Source: Delphinus delphis (lineage: Eukaryota; Chordata; Mammalia; Artiodactyla; Delphinidae). Taken from it: 64,000 bases of DNA. The notes beneath the pieces were generated by a model. That model searched no databases, was not told where the DNA came from, and saw only the letters and a program-made list of their open reading frames with translations. The translations under genes were made by a program, and so were the position numbers. The stretch covers positions 103,206,957 to 103,270,956 of the forward strand of contig NC_082689.1 of assembly GCF_949987515.2 (NCBI RefSeq). Reading direction: 5' to 3'. This document shows positions 12,101 through 22,295 of this stretch, one piece after another (positions within the stretch are counted from its first letter, which is position 1; the number at the start of each line of letters is the position of its first letter).

Positions 12101-15100
12101 GATCCAATCAGGATGCCGCCTTGATGTATAGTGAAGTCATTACTGGTCCCTGGATCCATGCATAGCCACTCAGCGAGCACCTCTCAAGAGTCCAGTCCTG
12201 GAGAGAAATCACACCCCCAAAAATCACACAAAACTCAATTCCAGTTTCCTTGCCTTGAAGAGGGGAGTTTTTTTTGTTTTTTGTTTTTTTTTTGCGTTAT
12301 GTGGGCCTCTCACTGTCGTGGCCTCTCTCGTTGCGGAGCACAGGCTCCGGATGTGCTGGCTCAGCGGCCATGGTTTATGGGCCTAGCCGCTCCACGGCAT
12401 GTGGGGTCTTCCCGGACCGGGGCACGAACCTGTGTCCCCTGCATCGGCAGGTGGACTCCCAACCACTGTGCCACCAGGGAAGCCTGAAGAGGGGAGTTTT
12501 GAAGACATAAACCTACACCTATTGTACACATCTCAGAGGGCATTTTATCAAGGGCCAGTGGGTTACGAGAGCGCTCAGACAGGGGAGGGGCCGTGAGTTC
12601 CTCAGAGATAGGAAGGCTGCTTGGAGGACGCGGGCTGTCAGCTGGTCCCTGAAGATTGAGTGAGATGTGTTTAGGGCAGTGGTTACTCAAACCATGGTCC
12701 CTGACCAGCAGCATCAGAAAGACCCAGAAACCTGTTAAAAATGCAGCGTCTCAGATTCCCAGCCCAGATGCAGTGAATCAGGAACCCCGGGGCGGGGTGG
12801 GGGGGGGCTTAGCACGTTGTTTTTAACAAACCCTGTGCTGGCGATTCTGACGCTCACTCTAGTTTGACGACTTATTTAGGAGTAAGAGATGGCCTAAGGC
12901 CACTGGGAGTCTTTGGAACGAGGTGGAGAGCCCACGTGAAACTCCAGGAAGTAGTGAGCTGGCATGCTGGTGGCACACAGGCAGCCACAGTGCCCAGTGG
13001 GAGGCCAACCCTGGGTCCTAACCCCAGCGACACCACTCCCTCCCTGCGTGACGTGGGATAAATCACCTAGCATCTCTGAGAGTGGACTTCCTCCTCTGTA
13101 AAGAGGGAAATGGCACGACCTCGCTGGGAAGCTGAGAGATGCATGTGAAGCTCCTGGCATGGTGCCTAGTCCAGTGCAGGCAGCAGCAGAGGTTGAGGCC
13201 CCAAGAGGTGGGGGGCTGGGAGGGAGGGTGTGAGAAACGAGGTGGAAGGGTCAGGCCTTGGGGACCATGGTCCTAGTGAGCAGGGGCTCCCCTGGGGCTC
13301 CTGTCTGTAGAGGACATTTGTTGTTCGGTGCTCTGGAGACTTCTTCGGTGGCGGAGAGGCAATAAGGGGAGATCACAGTGCCAGGTGTCCCTCAACCTTG
13401 GGTCTAGGGACAGGCTCTTAAGGTAGAGATCTGTGCAATATGGGACCCTTTAGGATGTGACAGAGAGGGTCAAGAGTCTAGATATGAACCATTTTTCTAT
13501 TTAATAACCAAAGACATGTTTCTGAATGTGGTTTCTCCTCCCTCATCTTGACACCTGCAATTCAGGTGCAGGTAAGCAGAGAGGACACATCTACTGCCCG
13601 TGCTGGGCCACCTGAGGTCAACAGCAAACATCGGGTCGGGGGGGCTTGCTGGGCAGCAAGCCTGGAGCTCCTGCGGGGGCTTTAGCCCCAGTGTCCCAGG
13701 CGCTGTCCACTGGAGGAGAGACAGACACTTGCGGACATGGCCCCGGGGTCCTCATGGTACCGCTTGTCAGACACGAGGTTTAGTACGTGACACAGACAAC
13801 TTCATTTCAGTCTGACAACCAGCCAGAGGCTCAGAGGAGAAAGGTGAGGCTAAGGGAGAGGGAGCCTGGCTCAAGGTCACGGAGGCAGACGCAAGCCCAG
13901 GCTCTCTGACTCTGGCCCCTGTGCTGCCTTGGGAGGAAGTGCGTCAGCCACGGGCGAGACCAGAGAAGGCTTCAGAGAAAGCAACATCTAGCATCTTAGC
14001 AGCTTACACAGCCTTGATCCCATTCCCCAGGGGACCAAAGCAGTGAGGCTTTCCAAACCGAGAGACTGGAGTGGGCACAGCTGGCGCGGGGTGAGCTGGG
14101 GCCTGTCTGCCAGGGCCAACCTCGAAGGTCCCTCCAGCTTTTAGAAGATGCTCTCTGAGCCCCATTCTGGTCCTCAACTCAAACATGAGGGGCAGAACTA
14201 GTTGCCTTCTCAGATCTTTCCAGGGCTTCCCGCCTCCCTTGGTGCCCAGGCTTGCAGCAGCAGCTCCTGGCTCCTCGGCCCTCGGGCTCTCCTCCCCAGG
14301 CAGCGCCCGGTCTCAGACGAGCCCTCTGAAAGGCTGCCAGGAGCCAGGACTGCTTGCTCATTATTCCAAGGAGGGATCCTGAAGAGGCCCACCAGGCCCC
14401 TCGCCTGCCCTCCACTGACCAGCACACAGTAGGTGCTCAGGAAAGCCAGGAACTGAAGTGGAAGGCAGGAACATCCTCCAGGCAATTGGCAATGAGGGTA
14501 ACCGAGTTCCTTGTGGTCTCTAGTGATCATCAAACGGGTGGGTTCTTGGTTAAGACTGAGCTGGTGTGGTGGGAAGGATACCAGTCAAGAGCATGGTGGG
14601 AGTGCATTCCCACTGTTACCCTCTAGTAACTGTTACTTCATGGTCAATAATGAGCTTTAGTTTCCCCAAGTTTGTGTAACTGTCTTGGAGAGTCCTGTTT
14701 CTCTGAGAGACCCTGGAGTTGCTACACCAATAAATTATTATCCCACAATAAATTATGACCCAGCATGGTGCTGGGGATGGTGGGTCTTCCATGTAATTTA
14801 GTGAATAAAGAGATGAATGGGAGGAAGGAAGAAGGACGTTTAGCTACACTGGGGGCCACAATGAAATAAACCAATAAACGCTATGAAATATCTGAGGGTG
14901 AGGGCCCCCCCAAAGCTCCTAGTGGCCACTGGGTCTCCTCCACAGTCTTTTAGAAATAAAAATAACTTTATTTTCAAAATATCTCTAACTCTTTTTCAAT
15001 AAAATGCAACAGAAAGGAATGGGATTGAATTTAGACACCAAGTCAGGTTATTTCTGGACAAGGAAGGCCAGCCACTGAGTCTGGGGTCTGTCCATCTAAC

Positions 15101-18100
15101 CTAGACTCTCATCAAATACATTTCTATTTCACCCCAACACACGTCCCCATTTATCTGCAGTCTGTCTACATTTATGCTCTGCTAAAGAGGCTTTAAACAA
15201 TCGTGGAGAACCAATGTGCCTTTCCTTCTGCATTAATCAGACAGAAGGTAGAGGTTGTCTAAGATTAAAAGAGTCTAATATCTACGTTTTATTATCTTCT
15301 CCCCTTTTTTGTATTTTGATCTTAGGACTTCAAGGACAGAAAGGAACAAAAGGAGAATCAGGAGTCCCAGGTAAAGTGCCGGCTTCATTTTCATTTCTCA
15401 CAGTGATGACTGGAAGGGCTTGTGCTCCAAGGGTGGGTCTTGTCGACCCTGAAATCACGGCGGTAACCTCAGTAACCTTTCCCCAGAGTGTCTCTGCCTG
15501 CAGGGCTCTATCGCTCCAGCCTCAGACTCTTTGGGTGACAAACCTGGGGAAGGGGTGTAGAGAGAGGGGCGGGGGAAGAGGGGGTGGAGGGTAAAGAAAG
15601 CCAGGACAACTGCCCCTGGTGGTGGCTTCAGGCGGCGCAGCCGCAGAGGAGCTGGGTGACCTTCGTCTCCAATTGCCAGGTTGGTTGCATGGCCTCTATC
15701 TGCCTGTCCACATCTGCTTCGGTCCATCTCCCTCTACCCTTTGGCCCCCAAGGTGCCCCCCTCTTCCTGTTGCTTCTCACGGGGCTATCATCAAGATCCT
15801 CGTGGGCCCCTGCCTTAGCTAGTAGCTGGTTACTGCGCCCTGCCCACGGCATTTCTAGTCTTCTCGCCAGCCCTACCCTGAGAAGCCAAAGCGACACTCC
15901 CCAGACACATTTCCTGAGCAGTCTTTCTTCCACCTGAGCTGGATATTCTATCCCTATTCTAACTTACTGAAGGGGAAATTGAATGCTAGAAATGTTCTAG
16001 CAAATTCTCCTAGAATGGCTAGAACGTCCACACAATTATGCCATCCAATGAGGAACAACAGCCTTGGAATACTGTCCGCGATTTTCACCCGCTCGTCCTC
16101 AACCAGAGTTTACACAGGAGTCGGGGGATCAGGGCAGTGCCCTGCCCACCCGGGCTGAACATTCGAACAGCCCATTGATGGGGGCAGGGGGGAACCTGGT
16201 GGTTTAGGACAACTCAGGCACTAAACACCAAGGCCCTTGGTCCCCCTTGGAAAGCAGAGCAGAGCATCTGATGGAGGTGGTCTCTCTCCTCCGCAGGCCC
16301 TGCAGGCATGAAGGGAGAGATGGGAAGCCCAGGCCTGGTCGGCCTCAAGGGGGCACCTGGACCAGACGGCCGAAAGGGAGAGCCCGGAGCAAAAGGTAAG
16401 GCCTCGGTTTCTGATGTGAGGGTTCTAAGGAGAGGCCTGTCATAAGGTGCTGGGAGTTTTCAGAACCAGAAGGGTAGAGGTTTAGTGGCTCTGTGGCCAA
16501 GTCCTGCGCTGGGATCGCCCTCAGCGCTGAGCTTACAGAGGAGAATAAGGCACGGCCGGGCACTCCGAGTGGCAGGCCGGTGACCATGCACTGGCATCAC
16601 GCCCAGTCAGGCCCTGGACCACACAGTCGCCATGACTGATGGCAGGAGAGACTTCTAACTCCATGTCTCTTGAATGTTCCTCTCTAATAGAGCTTAAATC
16701 CTTCCTGCTGTGGCTCAGGCCCATTTCTTCTCCTTTTTTTTTTTTTCTTGCGGTACACGGGCCTCTCACTGTGTGGCCTCTCCCGTTGCGGAGCACAGGC
16801 TCCGGACGCGCAGGCTCAGCGGCCACGGCTCACGGGCCCAGCCGCTCCGCGGCATGTGGGATCTTCCCGGACTGGGGTACGAACCCGCGTCCCCTGCATC
16901 AGCAGGCGGACTCTCAACCACTGCGCTGTCAGGGAAGCCCCAGGCCCATTTCTTCTTGCTCACCCATGGGATCCCACGGCACATCCAGTCCCCATGATGC
17001 CAGGTGGCTGGCAAAGCTGAAGGAGGGAGTCTGACCCTCACCCCTCCACCCTCCTGCCCGCCCCTCCTCCCCACTGCTGGCAAAGGAGGGCAAGGGGGTC
17101 CTGGCTTGGTTTCCTTCGAACTGTGTGGTTTTTCTCCTCATGATAGGATCTTCTGGGACGAAAGGAGCAAAGGGAGAAAAAGGTCAAAAAGGTAATTGCT
17201 ATTTCTGTTCTCTTTAATGTGTGTTTCAGAGGTTACTCTGTACTTGAAAATTGTAGGTGTGCTAGGGGGAGAGGCCTTGGTTGTCAGAGAGATTCCTCAT
17301 TTGGGGGGAAAGCCAAGGGCTTGCCCCTTGAATAAGCCTGCCCGTGGCACAGAGTCACAGATAACACCTTCCTCCCTCCCTCCCGCCTTTCTTCCCCCTT
17401 TTTTATCGACAACACAAGGCTAAACATGGTGGGCTGGATTTGCAAGGCCAGCTGCAGAGGGACCTGTCCCCATGGCCTCATACCTGCAGGCCCAGGTGCA
17501 CAGAGCCGCTGGTTGTGCTGGTGCCAGCATGTGGGATCTTCCCAGCTGCGGTGGCAGCCAAGCAGGAGGCTTCTTTGCCCTAACTATAGGACTTCCAGAA
17601 ATGAAACGGCAGAGCCCACATTCACACAAAGCCCTGGGCTGCTTCCCTCACCTCTCCCGTGTGTGTTTTGTCATCCAGGCGAATCCATGGTATCCGTCCG
17701 GATTGCTGGCTCTAGGAACCGAGGCCGGGCTGAAATTTACTATAATGGAGCCTGGGGGACAATTTGCGATGATGACTGGGACAATTCAGATGCCACCGTC
17801 TTCTGCCGCATGCTGGGTTTCTCTTCGGGAACTGCCGTTTTCAACGTGGCAGCTGGTAAGTGAATCGATCCTCAACCAGGAGCCTCTTTCCTTGAGGTGC
17901 TGATGTGGGCTTTCTCTCCCTGGTAGGGTGTTGGCAACCATTGGTTGCAAGTGACTCAGCTTGGTTGCGTTAAAAGAAAAGGATTGGTTCAAGCAACTGA
18001 AAAGTTCTGCAGTCCAGGACCCCAGCTTACATCCTTCAGACTTGGCAGCCCCAGGAGAAAGAAGGCTGTCTTCCCCAAAGGGACAGCAAAGGCTTGTTTG

Positions 18101-19181
18101 AGTTGCTGTCTGTCCAGCCCTAAAGCCAGAATGCCATGTGTCGGAGGGTGTTTGTGAGGGACACTCTCTGGACAGCTGAGGGGCTGGAGCTGGGAGAACA
18201 GAGAAGGATGCAGGGCAGGCAGCACAGTGGTCATCCCAGCTCTCTGGAACCTGAAGGTCTAGGTGGCCCAAGCTTGATCATCTTCAAGGAGAAGGTATGA
18301 AGGGAAGAGAAAACGAATCAGAGCAGGGACCTCCTAAAATCAGTTTTGGAAAGATGTCCTCGGGTGCTAGAGACTCAGCTACGTCTTGCAGCAAAATGTT
18401 TAGACTTTCAACAGAAGAGTTAAGCCCCAGGCCTGAGACCATTTCTGAGCTGATCTGACAGGGACACTAGGCCCATTTCTCCTGCCTCCACCCCAAAATG
18501 TTCTCTCCCCTTACCCCTCCCCCCAACCCCACCAAAATGCATACCTACTTTTCAATCTGAGTCCAGTTGGATTACAAAACTCCTTTAAAATACACATTCT
18601 CCTCAAACAGATTAAGCCTCTATAGATGGTCACACTGTAGTGTCAATTACGGAAATCAAATCATCCGGTAATTCCTCTGAGCTCCTGATCTGAAATCAGT
18701 TATATCAGAAGGAAGGCGGTTTGAGGAAGGTGTGAGTGATTTAGAACACGTGAATAGCCTGTTTACAAAGGCATTTAAGGAAGAGACAAACCCTAGAGAT
18801 CCTAGGAGGAGCTTTCAGATCATGCTTGGGTTACATATTAAATACTCGGATGAGACTTTTGTCAAAAGGTAGAAAGAACAGAGGCAGAGCCATCGTAAGA
18901 GAGCAGACGAGCCATCAGCACGGTGGGCCTGGGCACAAGTGGGAGAAATTGGCAGTCTAGCTCCCCGTGGAAGACCCTGAGGACAGACAGGCTATGCTGC
19001 TTGGACCCTAATCCCACGCTCCTCTCCCTCCTTGCTTTTGCTGTGTCCAGGCACTGGGACCATCTGGCTGGACAACGTTGCGTGTCAAGGGTCGGAATCG
19101 AGCCTGTGGAGCTGCAGCAAGAACAACTGGGGCTCTCACAACTGCAACCACAGTGAGGATGCGGGTGTGGACTGCAGATGA
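41..19181 (+). CDS. MARCO: MARCO, macrophage scavenger receptor with collagenous structure (3' part, spliced, 11 coding exons visible)
   Basis: MARCO is a trimeric type II membrane receptor of macrophages that binds bacteria, particles and modified lipoproteins. The exons I can place are 41-193, 1561-1605, 6458-6556, 6663-6698, 7158-7256, 7350-7412, 15326-15370, 16297-16395, 17147-17191, 17679-17855 and 19051-19181. Every internal boundary is phase 1 with an AG acceptor and a GT donor, and the joined sequence is open for about 330 residues to TGA at 19179-19181. In order it encodes an extracellular spacer with two N-glycosylation sequons (NQT, NFT), 59 continuous Gly-X-Y triplets, and a C-terminal SRCR domain with six cysteines. 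The order and length of the exons, and motifs such as VLNLQ, EHLL, VDNFT, NRGRAE and TIWLDNV, identify MARCO rather than MSR1 or SCARA5. Exons 1-2 are outside the window. Compared with human, as recalled, the spacer is shorter and exons 4, 5, 7 and 8 are missing or broken. Regulation is not visible because the promoter is absent. Confidence 0.95.
690..890 (+). mobile_element. MaLR-type (MLT1/MST-like) LTR fragment
   Basis: The text CACCATGTGAGGACATAGCG, then CTTCCAGCCTCC and GTTGTTATAGCA, follows the 3' half of MLT1/MST LTRs. It is an old, truncated endogenous-retrovirus-like LTR with no coding sequence. Family assignment is from memory. Confidence 0.6.
1060..1205 (-). repeat. MIR SINE fragment
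   Basis: Antisense MIR signature: a CCCCATTTCACTGACGAG-like segment followed by CCCAGGGTCACCCAGCTA and a CTCGAACTCAG motif. Confidence 0.5.
1220..1330 (+). repeat. L2 LINE 3' end fragment
   Basis: Pattern of an L2 3' end: GAGCTCCTTGGAGGAAGGAG, a CTCTGTCTT motif, then GTGCTCAGT and a GTTAAGTGAATGA end. Confidence 0.4.
1400..1477 (+). pseudogene. MARCO: Decayed MARCO collagen exon (human exon 5 equivalent)
   Basis: After an acceptor-like TCTTCCAG at 1392-1399 come 78 bases that resemble the human exon encoding a stretch ending in GPPGPPAEKGAKGAMGRDGAT. The segment [10 protein letters not shown] is readable in one frame and GRDGA in another. Two deletions totalling about 21 bases relative to the expected 99-base exon (about 11 and about 10 by my hand alignment) explain this. 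They cancel overall, but the middle loses its Gly-X-Y repeat. At the expected donor the sequence is GCAG followed by AAACC, so there is no GT. It is probably skipped. Because flanking exons are phase 1, skipping keeps the frame. The human comparison is from memory. Confidence 0.6.
1561..1605 (+). CDS. MARCO: MARCO exon 6: collagen-like
   Basis: This 45-base phase 1-1 exon encodes [14 protein letters not shown] after the split glycine, five Gly-X-Y triplets. The acceptor is TTTCCAG and the donor GTGAGC. It matches the human exon reading PSGPQGPPGVKGEA, as recalled. If exons 4 and 5 are lost, it joins directly to exon 3 and the triple helix begins here. Confidence 0.9.
1930..2075 (+). repeat. 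MIR SINE fragment
   Basis: Sense MIR signature: CTCTGTGACTTCGG, TTTCTGAGTCTCAGTTTC, then GTAAAATGGGGACAAGA and an AGGTTAAAATAA motif. Confidence 0.6.
2549..2715 (+). repeat. CA-rich imperfect simple repeat
   Basis: Degenerate CACA/CACT/CATG repeats run for about 165 bases, with alternating purine-pyrimidine blocks. Confidence 0.8.
3056..3180 (+). repeat. MER5-like hAT transposon fragment
   Basis: GTGCTTCTCAAGCTGTGG and GTTTAAAATGCAGGTC resemble the end of MER5-type non-autonomous hAT elements. The match is weak. Confidence 0.35.
3475..3710 (+). repeat. MIR SINE fragment
   Basis: Sense MIR: GATCTGGGTTCTAATACAGC, then GTGTAACCTCTCCGAGCCTC and a GGGGATAATAATAGCA segment. Confidence 0.6.
4679..4812 (+). 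mobile_element. CHR-type tRNA-derived SINE, older copy
   Basis: The copy begins GGAATCCTCTGGCGGTCCAG, has an A-box-like TGGTTAGGACT and a B-box-like GTTCAGTCCCTGG, and ends in an A-rich (AAAG)n tail. The flanks AAGACACCTCATA and AAGAAACCTCAGA look like a diverged target-site duplication. Confidence 0.75.
4935..5283 (+). mobile_element. 5'-truncated L1 3' end (cetartiodactyl type)
   Basis: It carries the characteristic 3' UTR ending GTAAAGCAATTATACCCCAA followed by TAAAGATGTTAAAAAATAAA. Upstream is the G-rich GGTGGGATAGGGAGGGTGGG segment. The flanks AAGAAGGACCATTTG and AAGAAAGGAGCGCCATTTG may be an imperfect target-site duplication. Confidence 0.8.
6458..6556 (+). CDS. MARCO: MARCO exon 9: collagen-like
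   Basis: This 99-base phase 1-1 exon encodes eleven Gly-X-Y triplets. It begins [18 protein letters not shown], very close to the human exon SKGDRGMKGDAGVMGPPG as recalled. The acceptor is GTTTCAG and the donor GTAGGA. The lysine- and arginine-rich Y positions (RKG, MKG, QKG) suit polyanion binding. Confidence 0.93.
6663..6698 (+). CDS. MARCO: MARCO exon 10: collagen-like micro-exon
   Basis: This 36-base phase 1-1 exon encodes [12 protein letters not shown], four triplets, matching the human LAGFPGAKGDQG as recalled. The acceptor follows TTCTGTATTTTAG and the donor is GTAAGC. The intron separating it from exon 9 is only 106 bases. Confidence 0.92.
7158..7256 (+). CDS. MARCO: MARCO exon 11: collagen-like
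   Basis: This 99-base phase 1-1 exon encodes eleven triplets, starting [18 protein letters not shown] and continuing with the conserved AKGEPGSAG. The acceptor is CTTTCAG and the donor GTGAGG. The AKGEPGSAG core is identical to the human exon as recalled. Confidence 0.93.
   Translation, partial: DNPEPRVFQAFQELRDPRVPRVSLAALVPLGQ
7350..7412 (+). CDS. MARCO: MARCO exon 12: collagen-like
   Basis: This 63-base phase 1-1 exon encodes seven triplets, [20 protein letters not shown] plus the split glycine. It matches the human LPGSPGSPGATGLKGSKGDT as recalled. The acceptor is TCGTCCAG and the donor GTAACA. A 7.9-kb intron follows. Confidence 0.93.
10325..10525 (-). repeat. MIR SINE fragment
   Basis: Antisense MIR: CCAGGCACTGTGTTTGGGCC, CATCATCCCTACCTCACAAC, then GTCTCGCAGTTAATATG. 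Confidence 0.5.
12271..12484 (-). mobile_element. CHR-2 SINE, antisense
   Basis: This is a reverse-complement CHR-2: a T-rich tail, then GTGGGCCTCTCACTGTCGTG, CTCAGCGGCCATGG, and an end at CACCAGGGAAGC. A perfect 15-base target-site duplication, TGAAGAGGGGAGTTT, flanks it at 12256-12270 and 12485-12499. Confidence 0.93.
12675..12865 (+). repeat. MER5A-type hAT MITE
   Basis: GCAGTGGTTACTCAAACCAT at one end, then CAGATGCAGTGAATCAGGA with the internal GGGGCGGGG, and GGCGATTCTGACGC match MER5-type elements. Confidence 0.5.
13005..13190 (+). repeat. MIR SINE fragment
   Basis: Sense MIR: CTGCGTGACGTGGGATAAAT, CCTCCTCTGTAAAGAGGGAA, then CTCCTGGCATGGTGCCTAGT. Confidence 0.55.
13780..13935 (-). repeat. 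MIR SINE fragment
   Basis: Antisense MIR: CCAGAGGCTCAGAGGAGAAA, GCTCAAGGTCACGGAGGC, and CAGGCTCTCTGACTCTGG. Confidence 0.5.
15326..15370 (+). CDS. MARCO: MARCO exon 13: collagen-like
   Basis: This 45-base phase 1-1 exon encodes [14 protein letters not shown] plus the split glycine, five triplets, nearly identical to the human LQGQQGRKGESGVP as recalled. The acceptor is GATCTTAG after a pyrimidine tract and the donor is GTAAAG. Confidence 0.93.
15371..16296 (+). other. MARCO intron 13
   Basis: I recognise no exon or clear repeat in these 926 bases. The sequence is GC-rich and unique-looking. Confidence 0.5.
16297..16395 (+). CDS. MARCO: MARCO exon 14: collagen-like
   Basis: This 99-base phase 1-1 exon encodes eleven triplets beginning [20 protein letters not shown]. 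The acceptor is CTCCGCAG and the donor GTAAGG. It aligns with the human exon starting PAGVKGEQGSPGLAGPKGAP, as recalled. Basic residues cluster at its 3' half (RKG, AKG). Confidence 0.93.
16396..17146 (+). other. MARCO intron 14, holding one CHR-2 SINE
   Basis: Apart from the antisense SINE at 16732-16940 nothing is recognised. The SINE end is 206 bases from the exon 15 acceptor. Confidence 0.6.
16732..16940 (-). mobile_element. CHR-2 SINE, antisense
   Basis: Reverse-complement CHR-2 with a T-rich tail and CGGAGCACAGGCTCCGGACG and CCACGGCTCACGGGCCC segments. A perfect 16-base target-site duplication, CAGGCCCATTTCTTCT, lies at 16716-16731 and 16941-16956. Confidence 0.95.
17147..17191 (+). 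CDS. MARCO: MARCO exon 15: last collagen-like exon, lysine-rich
   Basis: This 45-base phase 1-1 exon encodes [14 protein letters not shown] plus the split glycine. Four of its five Y positions are lysine. In class A scavenger receptors the basic end of the collagen domain contributes to polyanionic ligand binding. The acceptor is ATGATAG and the donor GTAATT. Confidence 0.93.
17192..17678 (+). other. MARCO intron 15
   Basis: Nothing recognised beyond splice sites. A pyrimidine-rich tract lies at about 17370-17402. Confidence 0.5.
17679..17855 (+). CDS. MARCO: MARCO exon 16: first half of SRCR domain
   Basis: This 177-base phase 1-1 exon encodes the junction [11 protein letters not shown] and the first half of a group A SRCR domain. 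Visible motifs are [18 protein letters not shown] and VFCRMLGFS, giving the first two cysteines. The RGR motif is reported as key to ligand binding in human MARCO and is conserved here. The acidic DDD after the first cysteine corresponds to the metal-binding acidic cluster of the family. The acceptor is TCATCCAG and the donor GTAAGT. Group A SRCR domains are split over two exons, as seen here. Confidence 0.97.
17856..19050 (+). other. MARCO intron 16, between the two SRCR exons
   Basis: No exon or well-defined repeat recognised in about 1.2 kb. A C-rich tract lies near 18478-18535. Confidence 0.5.
19051..19181 (+). CDS. MARCO: MARCO exon 17: second half of SRCR domain and stop
   Basis: This exon completes the SRCR domain with [34 protein letters not shown] and VDCR, supplying the remaining four cysteines. 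The stop is TGA at 19179-19181. The acceptor is GTGTCCAG. The protein ends one residue after the final cysteine, one residue shorter than the human end as recalled. A predicted sequon, NHS, lies in the last third. Confidence 0.97.
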
Positions 19182-19335
19182 CCCCACAGGCCATTCACTG
19201 CTCTGCCCCCAGGGCGTCCACAGCCAAGACACTCAGCCCACGAAGGGAGGCCGTGCTCTCTGAGGGGCTTCCTGGGGTGGCTGACAGCCTCTGAAGTGGG
19301 CTTGCTAATAAAGCTCAAAGCGCTACCTGGCACCG
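19182..19335 (+). other. MARCO: MARCO 3' untranslated region
   Basis: This short 3' UTR runs from the stop codon to a likely cleavage site about 15-25 bases past the AATAAA. The end is inferred from the poly(A) signal and not from a transcript. Confidence 0.75.
19307..19312 (+). terminator. MARCO polyadenylation signal AATAAA
   Basis: A canonical AATAAA lies 126 bases after the stop codon, in the context GCTAATAAAGCTC. It is the first such signal downstream of the MARCO stop. Confidence 0.85.
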
Positions 19336-21024
<1,689 letters not shown>

Positions 21025-21579
21025 CTTTCCACAGGAACAAACGACGGTTTACAGGCACAGAAGAGACAAAATCCTTGCAGAGAATAGACCATCCCCCCAC
21101 CCCATCACAGCAAGGAAACTGAGAGACACGGCTCAGCACACCCAGCATTTCCCTTCCATGGCTTTGGTTTTCATCTCTTAGCTGTTGATTCCCCAACCTA
21201 TACTTCCAGTGAAGGCCTCTCTCTTGAGCTCTGGCCACCTGTATGTCCACCAACTGCCTCCACACGGGTATCTCGAAGGCCAGGCAGCTAAAGCCTGCCC
21301 CCATCTCAGCCGATGGCTCCCTCCATCCAGGGTCCAAGACAGAAACTGAGTGTCAAATGCCATGCCTCCACCAGGCACCAAGTCTCACTCATTCTACCTC
21401 CCAAACCTCTCCATCTCTGCCACCAAGATGATCCAGGCCCCAGCCCCAGTGGCCTGGGTGCTTGGAACTTCCCCTAATTAGTCTCTTGCATCCACCGTGC
21501 TCTACCAACCACCTATCTGTTCTGCAGGCAGCAGCCTGAGAGATCTTTAGAAATGATACAGCTCACCATGCCACTCCCT

Positions 21580-21835
21580 GCCTATAGCCTTCAGTGGCTC
21601 CCCATTCCCTTAGGCAGTGGCTCAAACTCACCATCACGGCTTACAAGGATGTGCCCCTGACAATCTCACCTGGTCCTCCAGCAACCTTAATGTTTTGTTT
21701 CCCCTCTATCACATCCAGTCCTTTGTTCATGCAGTTTCTCTTATGCAATGTCTCTTACACAATAGACTCATGATAAATATTTTCTGACTGGCTCCCTGAA
21801 TAAATGAATGACTGCCTGAACAAATGAAGGAATGC
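21580..21835 (+). repeat. L2 LINE fragment
   Basis: Typical L2 3' region: GCCTTCAGTGGCTCCCCATT, TTACAAGGATGTGCCCCTGA, then GATAAATATTTTCTGA with an AATAAATGAATGA end. Confidence 0.55.
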
Positions 21836-22099
21836 TAAACAGGGCGCTTAGCTTCTCGTATTGGGATTGCTTCATAGTCTTTCCTCAGATGGGAGGCACA
21901 TCCTTGTTGTGCCCTGTACTCTAATTTTTGTGACTAAAGACCCCTGCATCCCCACCCACTAAACAGGTGCCCCCATACAAAGGAATGGTTTTCTCCAGAG
22001 GCAAATCTAATCCGAGGCCTTTAACAAGATTAGCTTTCAAAACAAAATCGTGGGGTCCAACTTTTACAAGGTGTATTGTAAATTTTAAAAGTTCTTATC

Positions 22100-22284
22100 G
22101 GGCTTCCCTGGTGGCGCAGTGGTTGAGAGTCCGCCTGCCGATGCTGGTCCGGGAAGATCCCACGTGCCGCGGAGCATCTGGGCCCGTGAGCCATGGCCAC
22201 TGAGCCTGCGCGTCCGGAGCCTGTGCTCCGCAATGGGAGAGGCCACAGCAGTGAGAGGCCCACGTACCGCCAAAAAAAAAAAAA
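22100..22284 (+). mobile_element. CHR-2 SINE
   Basis: Starts GGGCTTCCCTGGTGGCGCAG and ends in an A tail. The perfect 13-base target-site duplication AAAAGTTCTTATC is at 22087-22099 and 22283-22295. This copy lacks part of the CHR-2 middle after GATGC, where it joins directly to TGGTCCGGGAAG. Confidence 0.95.
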
Positions 22285-22295
22285 AAGTTCTTATC

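Larger units (their letters stand above)
7413..15325 (+). other. MARCO intron 12 (7.9 kb)
   Basis: This is the longest intron in the window. No additional collagen exon was seen. It contains an antisense CHR SINE at 12.3 kb, MER5-type and MIR fragments, an ancient unclassified repeat around 8.03-8.64 kb, and an AT-rich stretch at 10.1-12.1 kb in which I recognise only one MIR. Confidence 0.6.

Noticed and set aside
16639..17034. 131-codon open frame next to MARCO exon 15
   Set aside because: Most of it is the antisense CHR-2 SINE. The same peptide pattern ([12 protein letters not shown]) recurs at every antisense copy.
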